A DNA stretch of 14,747 nt from Deltaproteobacteria bacterium (GTDB taxonomy: Bacteria > Desulfobacterota > Desulfobacteria > Desulfobacterales > ETH-SRB1): NCBI GenBank assembly GCA_030627405.1, contig DAOUSD010000014.1, positions 1 through 14,747 of the forward strand, written 5' to 3'. The notes below the pieces were generated by a model, which had not been told where the DNA came from, did not search any database, and worked only from the letters and a program-made list of their open reading frames with translations. The position numbers and the translations under genes were made by a program. Numbering within the stretch: the stretch's first letter is position 1; each line of letters begins with the position of its first letter. This document shows positions 1 through 5,913 of the stretch, in pieces.

Positions 1-97
1 ATCGTTCATCTGAAGGAAACTTCTTTGTGATTCTATAGACCTGTAATGTAAGACGATGGGCTTTCTCCCATACTTTAAGTTCTCTAAAATCTCTCAT
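1..97 (-). CDS. Four-helix-bundle protein (bIVP/S23 family), partial at left edge
   Basis: Only the first 32 codons are inside the window. They read MRDFRELKVWEKAHRLTLQV and continue through YRITKKFP. This is the characteristic opening of the small four-helix-bundle proteins first described from 23S rRNA intervening sequences (about 120 aa, basic, thought to bind nucleic acid). The C-terminus lies beyond position 1. An upstream ATG at 103 is in frame, but the AAGGG ribosome-binding sequence sits directly against it. The ATG at 97 has 6-nt spacing and matches the usual family start, so I chose 97. A TTAGC-type heptad array lies immediately upstream (115-143). The family call is from remembered sequence resemblance. 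Confidence 0.7.
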   Translation of the reverse strand, partial: MRDFRELKVWEKAHRLTLQVYRITKKFPSDER

Positions 98-114
98 TTC
101 CATCCCTTTTCAAT

Positions 115-143
115 GCTAACGGCTAAACGCTAAAAGCTAACCG
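115..143. repeat. Heptad tandem array, GCTAANN x4
   Basis: Four consecutive heptads read GCTAACG, GCTAAAC, GCTAAAA and GCTAACC on the plus strand (NNTTAGC on the minus strand), followed by GC. They lie just upstream of the four-helix-bundle gene. A similar heptad array in the opposite orientation lies at 14684-14710, and an octamer version lies at 11975-12039. Confidence 0.75.
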
Positions 144-174
144 CACAGGTCGAAATTTTGGGAAAGCCCTTAGA

Positions 175-996
175 CTAATTGGACTTGTGTTTGTTCTGCC
201 GGAGAATGCAGTATTTGTCTAATTTATCAAGAATGTCCCCAATTCCAATAATTTTTCGGAATACTCTATTAAGCTCAGAATAGTCTTTAAGCTCCGTTTT
301 GTCAGGTTTGTTTTGAGCAAGTCTGTTTAGCTCAGTTTCAATAAATTTACTAATAACCGGTATTCTTGGAGCATTATCAAGTTCTTCACCTGATCTTTTT
401 CTTTTAAGCAATTCATCTATTTTGATTCGTAGTTCCTTGTCATCAACCGTTTTTCTCAGCAGAATCTCAAATTCCATCGGCACAGGGCAATTATATCTTT
501 CGATCCACCGGCAGGCTAATATAGGCCGCAATACATAGAAATATTTCTTGATCCAGATCTCTTCACCTTTTAGATAGTCCCGGAAATTACCCTTTGCCAT
601 ATGAAGATAATGGTAATAGCAATTTCCTGGCGAATAATATTTTGGCAAAAGATTTTTAATCAATTTGGTATAGTTATCTATTTTATATACAATTGGTGAT
701 TGAAGCCATTCCAATAATGGTGGATTTGATTTGCGTAATAATTTTAATGTCTTCCGTAAATCCCAACCATTAATATCAAAAACTCCATCAGCAGGCTCTT
801 CTATTACATCTCTTCGATCTTCTATACTCAGATACCAATTAAGATCGTGGAAATAAATAAACCTTACATCATAATCACTATCTTGTGATTCAAATCCCCA
901 TGCTCTACTGCCTGATTCGCATGCATATATGATTTTAACATTATATTCCTTCTCAATGATTGAGAGTTTTTTAGTTATTTTTTCTTTCATATTCAT
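175..996 (-). CDS. RlaP/YcgL-type nucleotidyltransferase (pol-beta fold)
   Basis: A 273-aa protein. The N-terminus has a nucleotidyltransferase active site: CESGSRAWGF at about 26-35 (Gly-Ser plus Arg31), then SDYDVRF with Asp41 and Asp43 as metal ligands. A later aspartate (Asp74 or Asp79 in FDINGWD) could be the third ligand. The ESGSRAWGF form and the length match the COG3541/RlaP family, named for members linked to RNA ligase in RNA repair. No ligase gene is visible here, so the substrate is unknown. The rest is helical, Lys/Arg-rich and has no membrane segment. The ATG at 996 overlaps the stop of a 35-codon ORF. The gene ends a chain that starts with mntA-hepT, so there are two nucleotidyltransferases within 2.3 kb. 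Confidence 0.8.
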   Translation of the reverse strand: MNMKEKITKKLSIIEKEYNVKIIYACESGSRAWGFESQDSDYDVRFIYFHDLNWYLSIEDRRDVIEEPADGVFDINGWDLRKTLKLLRKSNPPLLEWLQSPIVYKIDNYTKLIKNLLPKYYSPGNCYYHYLHMAKGNFRDYLKGEEIWIKKYFYVLRPILACRWIERYNCPVPMEFEILLRKTVDDKELRIKIDELLKRKRSGEELDNAPRIPVISKFIETELNRLAQNKPDKTELKDYSELNRVFRKIIGIGDILDKLDKYCILRQNKHKSN

Positions 997-1100
997 CGAA
1001 TGTCCGGGCCAACAGGCCGGCTTTTGTACGTAGCGGCTTTAAGGGACCTTAATACGTCCCATATCTGCCCAATATGGAATTTTCCCTTTGATTTTCTCAT
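993..1100 (-). CDS. Possible 35-codon ORF coupled on both sides
   Basis: This ORF begins MRKSKGKFHIGQIWDVL. Its ATG overlaps the TGA of the 161-aa gene (ATGA, 1097-1100) and its own TGA overlaps the ATG of the RlaP-like gene (ATGA, 993-996). The two 4-nt overlaps are the argument for translation. Against it, the last third coincides with a GC-rich repeat (1002-1027) that recurs at 6197-6219 outside any gene, and there is no recognisable domain. It may be a leader that carries ribosomes through the gap, or chance. Confidence 0.3.
   Translation of the reverse strand: MRKSKGKFHIGQIWDVLRSLKAATYKSRPVGPDIR
1002..1027. repeat. Short GC-rich hairpin repeat, copy 1
   Basis: The segment starts GTCCGGGCCA and ends CTTTTGT. 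It contains CCGGGCC-AACA-GGCCGG, which folds into a 6-bp stem with one bulged G. A copy differing only by three single-base deletions lies at 6197-6219, next to a long dispersed repeat. On the plus strand the hairpin is followed by CTTTTG, weakly like a terminator, but no plus-strand gene needs one. Confidence 0.6.
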
Positions 1101-1582
1101 AAATCTGACCCTCTAACGGATAAGCTGCTTTTTTCTGTATGTTCATATTCAAGTCGACCTGCCTCCTGGTAAAGTTCAGCCAATGCTTTTTCAGCTTGTT
1201 GATATAGTCCATGAAGCCTGCTTTCCCTTCTCATTAATGGATGACAACCCAGAAACTGATAAATGTAATCAACAGCAACTGAAGCACGATCCATAAGTTC
1301 AAAATAATGCCCCTCGTTAATTTGTTGTGAATTATCGTCAGCGACCAAGATTGGCTTTTCATCTTTGACTTGTTCTTCCAAGATGGGCTTTTGAAATGCC
1401 TTCATGAAAAAACGAATGTCTTCACGCAGTTCATCTGGTGTTTCACCTAAAGGCTCCACGGCAGATTCTGTCCAACCTTCTATCGCCCCATCTTCCTTAT
1501 AATACACTTCATGAATTTGGTATGTATTTGTATCTGATTCTTTATAGTGCTTTCGAATAACCCTATAATTCCAATAAGACAT
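1097..1582 (-). CDS. Conserved hypothetical protein, 161 aa
   Basis: The N-terminal part (about 1-75) starts MSYWNYRVIRKHY, then has IHEVYYKEDGAIEGWTESAV and GETPDELREDIRFFMKAF. I recognise this pattern from small uncharacterised bacterial proteins (an aromatic strand, a beta-hairpin, then a Glu/Asp-rich helix). I know of no assigned function. The C-terminal part (about 90-150) is predicted all-helical (DRASVAVDYIYQFL, then YQQAEKALAELYQEAG) and has no signal peptide or membrane segment. The gene starts 13 nt after hepT, so it is probably co-transcribed with mntA-hepT. That position suggests an accessory role in the module, by context only. Its stop overlaps the next ORF (ATGA). Confidence 0.75.
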   Translation of the reverse strand: MSYWNYRVIRKHYKESDTNTYQIHEVYYKEDGAIEGWTESAVEPLGETPDELREDIRFFMKAFQKPILEEQVKDEKPILVADDNSQQINEGHYFELMDRASVAVDYIYQFLGCHPLMRRESRLHGLYQQAEKALAELYQEAGRLEYEHTEKSSLSVRGSDL

Positions 1583-1595
1583 TTTTAGATTCCAT

Positions 1596-1967
1596 TTATG
1601 ATAATTCTCTAATCATTTTATTTATGGTTTGTGCCAGTTCGGGAATATTGTTTTTGCAAACATTATAAATTGCTTCCACGTTAATATCAAAATATTGATG
1701 GGATATGATATCCCGCAATCCTTTTGCTTTTTTCCAGTCAACCTGGGGATACCAAGGCAACAGGGTTTTGCTTGTAGTTTTGTCCAGATTTTTTAATGCT
1801 TCACCAATTGCACTCAACAGCATACAAATGCTGTCAAATTTCTCCATGCCCGCTGGTGAGTCTGTAAAATCGTTTATGGATTTTACAGGTTTAAAGCGTT
1901 CTAAAATTGTCTGACTTGCCTGATAAATCTGGGATAAAATTTCCAGAGCGAGTTCCTTATCATACAT
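1596..1967 (-). CDS. hepT: HepT-type HEPN ribonuclease toxin
   Basis: A 123-aa all-helical protein with the HEPN signature Rx4HxY in RDIISHQYFD (Arg85, His90, Tyr92). In studied HepT/MntA pairs this motif forms the RNase site of a HEPN dimer, and the partner MntA silences it by adding AMP to the motif tyrosine. All three key residues are present, so the toxin looks intact. It follows mntA with an 8-nt overlap (1960-1967), the usual antitoxin-first arrangement, and is followed by a 161-aa hypothetical gene 13 nt downstream. Length fits the DUF86 family. Identification rests on the motif plus the adjacent partner. Confidence 0.9.
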   Translation of the reverse strand: MYDKELALEILSQIYQASQTILERFKPVKSINDFTDSPAGMEKFDSICMLLSAIGEALKNLDKTTSKTLLPWYPQVDWKKAKGLRDIISHQYFDINVEAIYNVCKNNIPELAQTINKMIRELS

Positions 1968-2250
1968 AGACTGCCTCTTTATCTATTCTTTTCTTAAGAA
2001 ATTGGTTCATTTTTTCCCTGTAACTGATAACATCTACAGGTTTGGCAAATTGTTCTTCCAAGTCTTGCTTAATGCCAATAATATTAAATAAGTCCTGTTT
2101 ACCAAGCTCAACAACAACGTCAATATCACTTTGCTCATTCATGCTGTCTCTCGCCGCTGAACCAAAAACACCGATTCGTATGATTTCATATCTATCTTTG
2201 TTCATATCCATAAAGCCGCGCAGGGTACGTATTATTTCATTTCTTTCCAT
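1960..2250 (-). CDS. mntA: MntA-type minimal nucleotidyltransferase antitoxin
   Basis: A 96-aa protein with the minimal nucleotidyltransferase motif GVFGSAARDS (Gly30-Ser31, Arg34) followed by SDIDVVVEL (Asp42 and Asp44, metal ligands). The family transfers AMP from ATP to the HepT tyrosine and so neutralises it. The next gene is a complete hepT, overlapping by 8 nt. The ATG at 2250 overlaps the TAA that ends the broken methyltransferase (TAATG), so translation was probably once coupled to that enzyme. Its ribosome-binding sequence (GGAGGGGG, 2255-2262) lies inside the methyltransferase tail, so expression may now depend on transcription through the remnant. Confidence 0.9.
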   Translation of the reverse strand: MERNEIIRTLRGFMDMNKDRYEIIRIGVFGSAARDSMNEQSDIDVVVELGKQDLFNIIGIKQDLEEQFAKPVDVISYREKMNQFLKKRIDKEAVYV

Positions 2251-2620
2251 TATTTTCCCCCTCCTATAGTCACTTCCGCTATCTTCATGGTGTCATTGCC
2301 GAATATGTCCACCACTTTTACTGCGATCTTGCGCCGCCCCGGCGGACATTCCCGGAACACGCTTTTGAACTCCAGCGGCCGGTCTGCATGTCAAAAAGGT
2401 CCATCTGCAATTTGACGGCTTTCTCCTCGCGCGGCTCATCAACCTGCTCAATAACCTGAAACGGCAGCACCACATTGCAAACCTCACTAATCTTCCCATT
2501 CCAAACCAACTCCACCTCCCGCTTATCCTCAAACAACAAAAACCGATACTTCTCTGGCAGAGGTTTGCCTTTTTCCAGATAGCGATTAATATCTCTTATC
2601 TCATTATCCGTCAGTTTCAT
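2250..2620 (-). pseudogene. DNA methyltransferase reduced to both termini by internal deletion
   Basis: The first 82 codons read MKLTDNEIRDINRYLEKGKP, then KYRFLLFEDKREVELVWNGK, then VVLPFQVIEQVDEPR and LQMDLFDMQTGR. I recognise this as the N-terminus of type III/adenine-specific methyltransferases, which normally continues into the catalytic domain. At about 2372-2383 the reading frame changes. A second frame then reads LEFKSVFRECPPGRRKIAVK and VVDIFGNDTMKIAEVTIGGGK, ending at the TAA at 2250-2252. The IAVKVVDIFGNDTMK segment is the typical C-terminal end of the same enzyme class. The original frame instead runs into a stop after 18 unrelated residues. The whole catalytic core, including the DPPY region, is missing, so the product cannot methylate DNA. 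The deletion is an inference from family structure. Confidence 0.8.
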
Positions 2621-2694
2621 CTACGTGCCTATTCAGTTTCTTCTCAAATTTTTTTGCCCATAAATTTTGTTCAGCGCAGTGAATGTTAAAAACA

Positions 2695-2756
2695 TGTAAC
2701 ACCAAAATCGGCTGGTGCGTTAGCGATCGGCTGATTTTTATTGTTATGGTGTGATC
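2695..2756. repeat. Boundary words downstream of the nuclease gene
   Basis: TGTAACACCA (2695-2704) and GTTATGGTGTGATC (2743-2756) face each other as an imperfect inverted repeat around the stem-loop. The same words, TGTAACACCATAAC and GATCACACCA, recur on the other side of the nuclease gene at 3672-3719. The right-hand word includes the nuclease stop codon. Confidence 0.35.
2704..2738. terminator. 11-bp stem-loop with T-run between nuclease gene and methyltransferase remnant
   Basis: AAAATCGGCTG (2704-2714) pairs with CGGCTGATTTT (2728-2738) around a 13-nt loop, followed by further T's on the plus strand. In plus-strand RNA all 11 positions pair, two as G-U. In minus-strand RNA the same two positions become A-C mismatches. 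The location, 6 nt past the nuclease stop, suggests a terminator for that minus-strand gene, although the better-paired strand is the plus. Confidence 0.45.
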
Positions 2757-3661
2757 AAATTACCCTCATTATCAAACTTATAATTTTGAATATGTTGATC
2801 GGTTATGAATCGAACTATTTCTCCGTCAGTATCTTTAACGACAAATCGGCATTGACTGTTATCTGTTATCTCCATTTTCTCATGCACATCTGTATACGGA
2901 ATTTCATACTCCAAACCCTTTAACTCCGCCAACACACTTTCGATACGTACATAATGATCAGGCAAGAGAAAGCAGCCTTGAGCTGATTTGGTTTCAGAAT
3001 TTACTTCACCATATTCTTGACTGGTCAAATCATATAAAGAAAGCTTTTCATTGCCTTGTTCGTCATAAAACCTCTCTAATTGAAGGTTATAATGAAATTC
3101 TGTTTCACCCTCGGCTACCAGAGATTTACAACTTTCTTTTCCGTTATCTGTAAAGTGGGGCACCCATTTCCCACGTTGTGGATGTGGAATGGTAAAGTGC
3201 ATATGTATACAGATGGTCTTGATGGTGCCTTCTTCATCTTTTTCCGTACTTGGTCTGAACTCAAATATTTCAATAGGTTTTCCATTTGGAAACTTAGAAT
3301 TAGCGTCGGCATATTTTTTAGCTGGTGCTGTATATCCCGTAGCTGAAAAAAACTTACCTTTTGAAACATCGGGGAGATCGGGTAAAACTCCACTTAGTTT
3401 CTGCAAATCACCTCTACCGACTTTTTTATTCTGGATTGTGTAATTCTTAGCTTCACCCATAGATTGACCAGATTGATCTGTCGATAAAACATCTATTTGA
3501 TATAAAGTCTTTGAGAATTCTCCGCGAATTTTTCGGTCATGTTTAATCTCTCCCTCGTTCATCAAATGCTCAGCGATGCACGCTAACATTTCATATGCAG
3601 TCCCAGGCTTATTCGGTACATGACCAAATATTTCCAAATAAATCTTATCTATCGGCGCCAT
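2744..3661 (-). CDS. PD-(D/E)XK (Mrr-like) nuclease-domain protein
   Basis: A 305-aa protein. The first 120 residues fit a restriction-endonuclease-like core: Glu24 in the first helix (GTAYEMLACIAEHL), Asp57 (YQIDVLSTD), Glu70-Ala-Lys72 (MGEAKNY) and Gln87 in the following helix (KVGRGDLQKLSG). The E...D...ExK...Q order is that of Mrr_cat/RecB-like nucleases, so catalysis looks possible. Residues from about 130 to 305 are beta-rich, unfamiliar, and may be a recognition or partner-binding domain. The ATG at 3661 has AAGGA 7 nt upstream. It sits between the methyltransferase remnant and the HEPN-like gene. Both of its ends carry the word TGTAACACCA. It could be a stand-alone restriction or abortive-infection nuclease, but I cannot name the subfamily. 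Confidence 0.7.
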   Translation of the reverse strand: MAPIDKIYLEIFGHVPNKPGTAYEMLACIAEHLMNEGEIKHDRKIRGEFSKTLYQIDVLSTDQSGQSMGEAKNYTIQNKKVGRGDLQKLSGVLPDLPDVSKGKFFSATGYTAPAKKYADANSKFPNGKPIEIFEFRPSTEKDEEGTIKTICIHMHFTIPHPQRGKWVPHFTDNGKESCKSLVAEGETEFHYNLQLERFYDEQGNEKLSLYDLTSQEYGEVNSETKSAQGCFLLPDHYVRIESVLAELKGLEYEIPYTDVHEKMEITDNSQCRFVVKDTDGEIVRFITDQHIQNYKFDNEGNLITP

Positions 3662-3671
3662 TCAAGTTCCT

Positions 3672-3719
3672 TGTAACACCATAACCGTTCCAGCTACTTC
3701 TACGATCAAGATCACACCA
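3672..3719. repeat. Boundary words upstream of the nuclease gene
   Basis: TGTAACACCATAAC (3672-3685) and GATCACACCA (3710-3719) repeat the words found at 2695-2756, here in direct rather than inverted arrangement. They fill the 50-nt gap between the HEPN-like gene and the nuclease gene and overlap the stop codon of the former. Confidence 0.35.
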
Positions 3720-4527
3720 CGAATAAGGAGACGAGTTTACCGACCTCACTTATCAAGTCTCTTACATCCTCTTTCCGTGGCTCCGTTGTCCGAGCATGGT
3801 CACAGCCGTTGCGAATGTCCCCCATCCACTGGACTTTTCGCCACTGTGCAACATCATAGGCACCGCCGTCCTTCAGGAGATCGTTGAGTTTGGAGATACC
3901 AGCACTCTTTGTATACTTGATGGGTGGATGATGCCTGTCGCAGAGCAATTTGAGATGCCGCTCGAGAAGTACGCCCGCCATTCCGCCAGCGGCTCTCACG
4001 AACCGAGATTTAAGCAGCACATCGGCCTCGGACAGCTCATCGCGCACATATGTCTGAGCTACCGCCAACTCAACATCGTAGAGGCGCGCATTCATGTATG
4101 CAGGAATACTAGCAACTACAGATTGCATGTGAGAAATGCGAGACGCTAGCGTGACTTGCATCTCGAAAGTCATGTTATCTGATTGCAATAGTCGAATCAT
4201 GGGGATGGGAGCATCCTTGACCCCCTTGATACCCTCATGGAGTGCAATTACCTCGTTGGTACGGCTGGGCATATTTCCCTCTACGAGGGCCAGTACACCC
4301 GAGTACCATTCGTGATAGTCACGCATGAAATCGTTTGGTATCAACGTGGATGCAGATACTTCGATAGTCTCATGGAAATCGAGAAGCAAGGAACTTTCTT
4401 TTCGCGCATTGATCCGTTTGGGCCTCGTGTCCTTCCAGCCAAACGCCTCAAGCACTTTCAGCAGGTCGTCTGCTCTCTTAACCTGCTCAACACACCGCTT
4501 ATCAATCACTTGGATAATGGATTCCAT
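3712..4527 (-). CDS. Unidentified protein with HEPN-like C-terminal domain
   Basis: A 271-aa, mostly helical soluble protein. The first 160 residues are not recognised. The C-terminal part (about 175-270) has a helical bundle (GGMAGVLLERHLKLL), a short linker with ISKLNDLLK, then RNGCDHARTTEP, giving Arg239-Asn240 and His244. An Rx4H motif between two helices is the HEPN ribonuclease signature, and RN followed by H is common in abortive-infection and DUF4145-like HEPN domains. It is therefore possibly an RNase effector or a nucleic-acid-binding partner of the nuclease gene 50 nt downstream. The ATG at 4527 has AAAGG about 7 nt upstream. Base composition looks more GC-rich than the flanking repeat and toxin genes, consistent with separate origin. 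The HEPN call rests on one short motif. Confidence 0.6.
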   Translation of the reverse strand: MESIIQVIDKRCVEQVKRADDLLKVLEAFGWKDTRPKRINARKESSLLLDFHETIEVSASTLIPNDFMRDYHEWYSGVLALVEGNMPSRTNEVIALHEGIKGVKDAPIPMIRLLQSDNMTFEMQVTLASRISHMQSVVASIPAYMNARLYDVELAVAQTYVRDELSEADVLLKSRFVRAAGGMAGVLLERHLKLLCDRHHPPIKYTKSAGISKLNDLLKDGGAYDVAQWRKVQWMGDIRNGCDHARTTEPRKEDVRDLISEVGKLVSLFVV

Positions 4528-4569
4528 GACTTACCTTTATGTATTATTCCTGTTTGTTTCTGATGTCAT

Positions 4570-4622
4570 AATGCCGAGAGCACAGCTCAACTCGGCATTC
4601 GCCCCGTAGCAGGCAAGGCGAA
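4570..4622. other. Two adjacent hairpins without a T-run
   Basis: AATGCCGAG (4570-4578) pairs perfectly with CTCGGCATT (4591-4599) around a 12-nt loop. Next to it TTCGCC pairs with GGCGAA (about 4598-4622) around a 13-nt loop. Neither side has a T-run, so this is not a normal intrinsic terminator. It lies 43 nt upstream of the HEPN-like gene and abuts the start of dispersed repeat copy R1. It could be an operator, a folded mRNA leader or a recombination site. Confidence 0.45.
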
Positions 4623-4903
4623 CCATTAAATGTTAAGAAATAAATCAGTGATATTTGATATTAACAGTTCGTTTGTTGATTGTTGTAATATCTTAATATT
4701 GCACTGTTTTTAATGAAAAGGCAAGAATTATATAATCCTAAGCGAGATAGGGGGAAGCTGGAATATTGGAGCTGCAAATGTGGGAGAATCCATTGATTTT
4801 CTTTTGCGATTTTTTCACCAGCAGCGGGTAAATTGCGAACTGTTCAAACATGCTCACATGTTTATTCAAGCCAGCCATCTTTCAAAGGCCGCAGCTTTTA
4901 GCC
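4623..4903 (+). repeat. Dispersed long repeat R1 (near full length)
   Basis: This is a 281-bp non-coding element nearly identical to 5914-6196 (R2), and its first half matches 8368-8508 (R3). Shared landmarks in order are TTAAGAAATAAATCAGTGA, then TATTGCACTGTTTTTAATGA, then CTAAGCGAGATAGGGG, then TTGCGATTTTTTCACC (4804-4819), then the CAGCGGGTAAATTGCGAACT stretch and a CTTTTAGCC end. A small perfect palindrome, AAACATG-CTCA-CATGTTT, lies at 4846-4863. It fills most of the 400-nt gap between the HEPN-like gene and the RelE-type toxin. Confidence 0.9.
4738..4878 (-). other. 46-codon ORF inside repeat R1, also intact in R2
   Basis: It starts MAGLNKHVSMFEQFAIYPLL and ends SNIPASPYLA. The copy in R2 (6029-6169) has the same start, stop and length with five amino-acid changes. 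The upstream sequence (GAAAG directly against the ATG) is a poor ribosome-binding site, and the nucleotide differences are split about evenly between silent and replacing, so there is no sign of selection for protein. I treat it as an open frame of the repeat. Confidence 0.25.
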
Positions 4904-4926
4904 AATTATGTGGAACGACTTCGCCA

Positions 4927-5262
4927 TTATTTTATTAATCCTTCCTTGCGTAAAATAGATAAAATCTCGTTATCAGTAATGGTTGCTTTCCTGGGTTTGA
5001 TATATATTGTCAATAAACGCACCATTTCAATTTCATCTGTTACATAGCTGATGATTCGATAACCGCTTCTCTTTCCTTTTGAAAGATCGGAACTTCCAAG
5101 TCTGATTTTGTAAACCCCTTTACCCAATGCCTTACCGCTCTTGGGATTATGCTTAAGCCTTTTGCTCAAGTCTTTTAAATCCTGACGGATATGAGGATAT
5201 TTCTTTTGTAAAGTTCTTGCCTGGGTTTTGAACGTTTCCGTCGGAATGATTTTATAGCTCAT
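4927..5262 (-). CDS. RelE/ParE-family toxin
   Basis: A 111-aa basic protein. The centre and C-terminus have the RelE/ParE fold pattern: a helical N-terminal half (QARTLQKKYPHIRQDLKDLS), then GVYKIRLGSSDLSKGKRSGY (Arg54, Lys64, Arg65), RIISYVTD and the strand MVRLLTIYIKP. RelE members cut mRNA at the ribosome and ParE members inhibit gyrase. Nothing I can see separates the two here, although the basic RSGYRIISY segment looks closer to RelE-type proteins. The start codon lies inside the end of the antitoxin gene (11-nt overlap), the typical coupled arrangement. The stop is only 23 nt from repeat R1. Confidence 0.85.
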   Translation of the reverse strand: MSYKIIPTETFKTQARTLQKKYPHIRQDLKDLSKRLKHNPKSGKALGKGVYKIRLGSSDLSKGKRSGYRIISYVTDEIEMVRLLTIYIKPRKATITDNEILSILRKEGLIK

Positions 5263-5470
5263 TTAAAAATCCTTCTAACGATTGCTCTTCGATTTCACCC
5301 TTTTTTTGTCTTTTGACATCACGACATGACTGTTGCAAACCCGTTAAGATTTGATGCTTCTCTCGAAGGGCTTCCAATTCGTCCGTCACATCCTTCCAAA
5401 CCTGAAAAGGTAAAATCACTTCCTGTCTCTTACCCTTTTCGTCCGTTACATACTTAACATCTCCCGGCAT
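5252..5470 (-). CDS. Antitoxin partner of the RelE/ParE toxin
   Basis: A 72-aa acidic protein. The N-terminal segment has VKYVTDEKGKRQEVILPFQV, a short strand-turn-strand, followed by a helix WKDVTDELEALREKHQ. The C-terminal half is charged and probably disordered (RQKKGEIEEQSLEGFLNEL), which is how many type II antitoxins wrap their toxin. It has no zinc or clear ribbon-helix-helix motif, so I do not name the antitoxin class. It precedes the toxin and overlaps it by 11 nt. A strong ribosome-binding sequence (AGGGGGGAG) precedes the ATG. The promoter must lie inside or next to the gene remnant immediately upstream (5505-5684). TATAAA-like words occur at about 5488-5500 but I cannot fix a -35. 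Confidence 0.8.
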   Translation of the reverse strand: MPGDVKYVTDEKGKRQEVILPFQVWKDVTDELEALREKHQILTGLQQSCRDVKRQKKGEIEEQSLEGFLNEL

Positions 5471-5504
5471 TATCTCCCCCCTGTTTTTTATATGTTTATA
5501 TTCA

Positions 5505-5684
5505 TCAATTCCTTACTATCCGGCAATCTACAGAACCTACCCCCACTCTTACTGTATTATCAAGCATATCATCTAATGTTTGACCATCCAATACAATTAT
5601 TCGCCAATTCTTCGCAAAGCATTTGAAATCCTTCAAAATAGTCTGTAATTGGTTTTTTAATCTGAAAAAATCCTTTGTTATTAG
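5505..5684 (-). pseudogene. C-terminal remnant (59 codons) of an unidentified protein
   Basis: On the minus strand an open frame runs from just after a TGA (5685-5687) to a TGA at 5505-5507. It reads LITKDFFRLKNQLQTILKDF, then CFAKNWRIIVLDGQTLDD, then LDNTVRVGVGSVDCRIVRN. It has no start codon at its beginning and looks like genuine protein (helix, then strand IIVLDG, then helix, then strands). I read it as the tail of a gene whose front was lost. I do not recognise the family. It ends 35 nt before the antitoxin start. Confidence 0.5.
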
Positions 5685-5699
5685 TCAATTAAGGCAATT

Positions 5700-5740
5700 G
5701 ATAGGCAATTCCCTTGCCTGCCTTGCCTATCCTATCCTAT
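5700..5740. repeat. 9-bp inverted repeat with CCTAT triplication
   Basis: GATAGGCAA (5700-5708) pairs with TTGCCTATC (5723-5731) around a 14-nt loop. The right arm runs into three tandem CCTAT units (5726-5740). It lies between two gene remnants and may mark a rearrangement point. There is no T-run. Confidence 0.5.
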
Positions 5741-5784
5741 CCTCTCGAACACACTTTTCCTCGCTCATCAGCTTTAAATGATCT

Positions 5785-5906
5785 TTAGCCCAATAACCCG
5801 ATCTTCTTTACACCAATGCACTTAAACGAGATTGGTTTTGCTGGAGTACGTTAAATATTTTCTGTTTTGTACCGATTGTAGTTTGCATTTCACTTCTTAG
5901 GATCAT
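5785..5906 (-). pseudogene. N-terminal remnant of a second minimal nucleotidyltransferase, frameshifted
   Basis: The frame from the ATG at 5906 reads MILRSEMQTTIGTKQKIFNV then LQQNQSRLSALV and stops. One base later in frame the sequence continues GVKKIGLLG before a TAA at 5785-5787. Joined, this gives NQSRLSAL-GVKKIGLLG, the standard opening of MNT-type nucleotidyltransferases, which continue into the GSxxR...SDxD active site. That site is absent. The gene is broken by a single-base deletion and by loss of everything after the first strand. It resembles an antitoxin relic in the same spacer as a living toxin-antitoxin pair. Confidence 0.6.
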
Positions 5907-5913
5907 TTAAGGG

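Noticed and set aside
2293..2532. Arg-rich 79-codon minus-strand ORF
   Set aside because: It is a third-frame shadow of the methyltransferase remnant with an implausible composition.
2695..3719. Integron attC sites around the nuclease gene
   Set aside because: The boundary words lack the RYYYAAC and GTTRRRY core sequences, and no integron integrase is visible.
4570..4599. Intrinsic terminator at the AATGCCGAG hairpin
   Set aside because: There is no T-run on either side, and it lies upstream rather than downstream of the nearest minus-strand gene.
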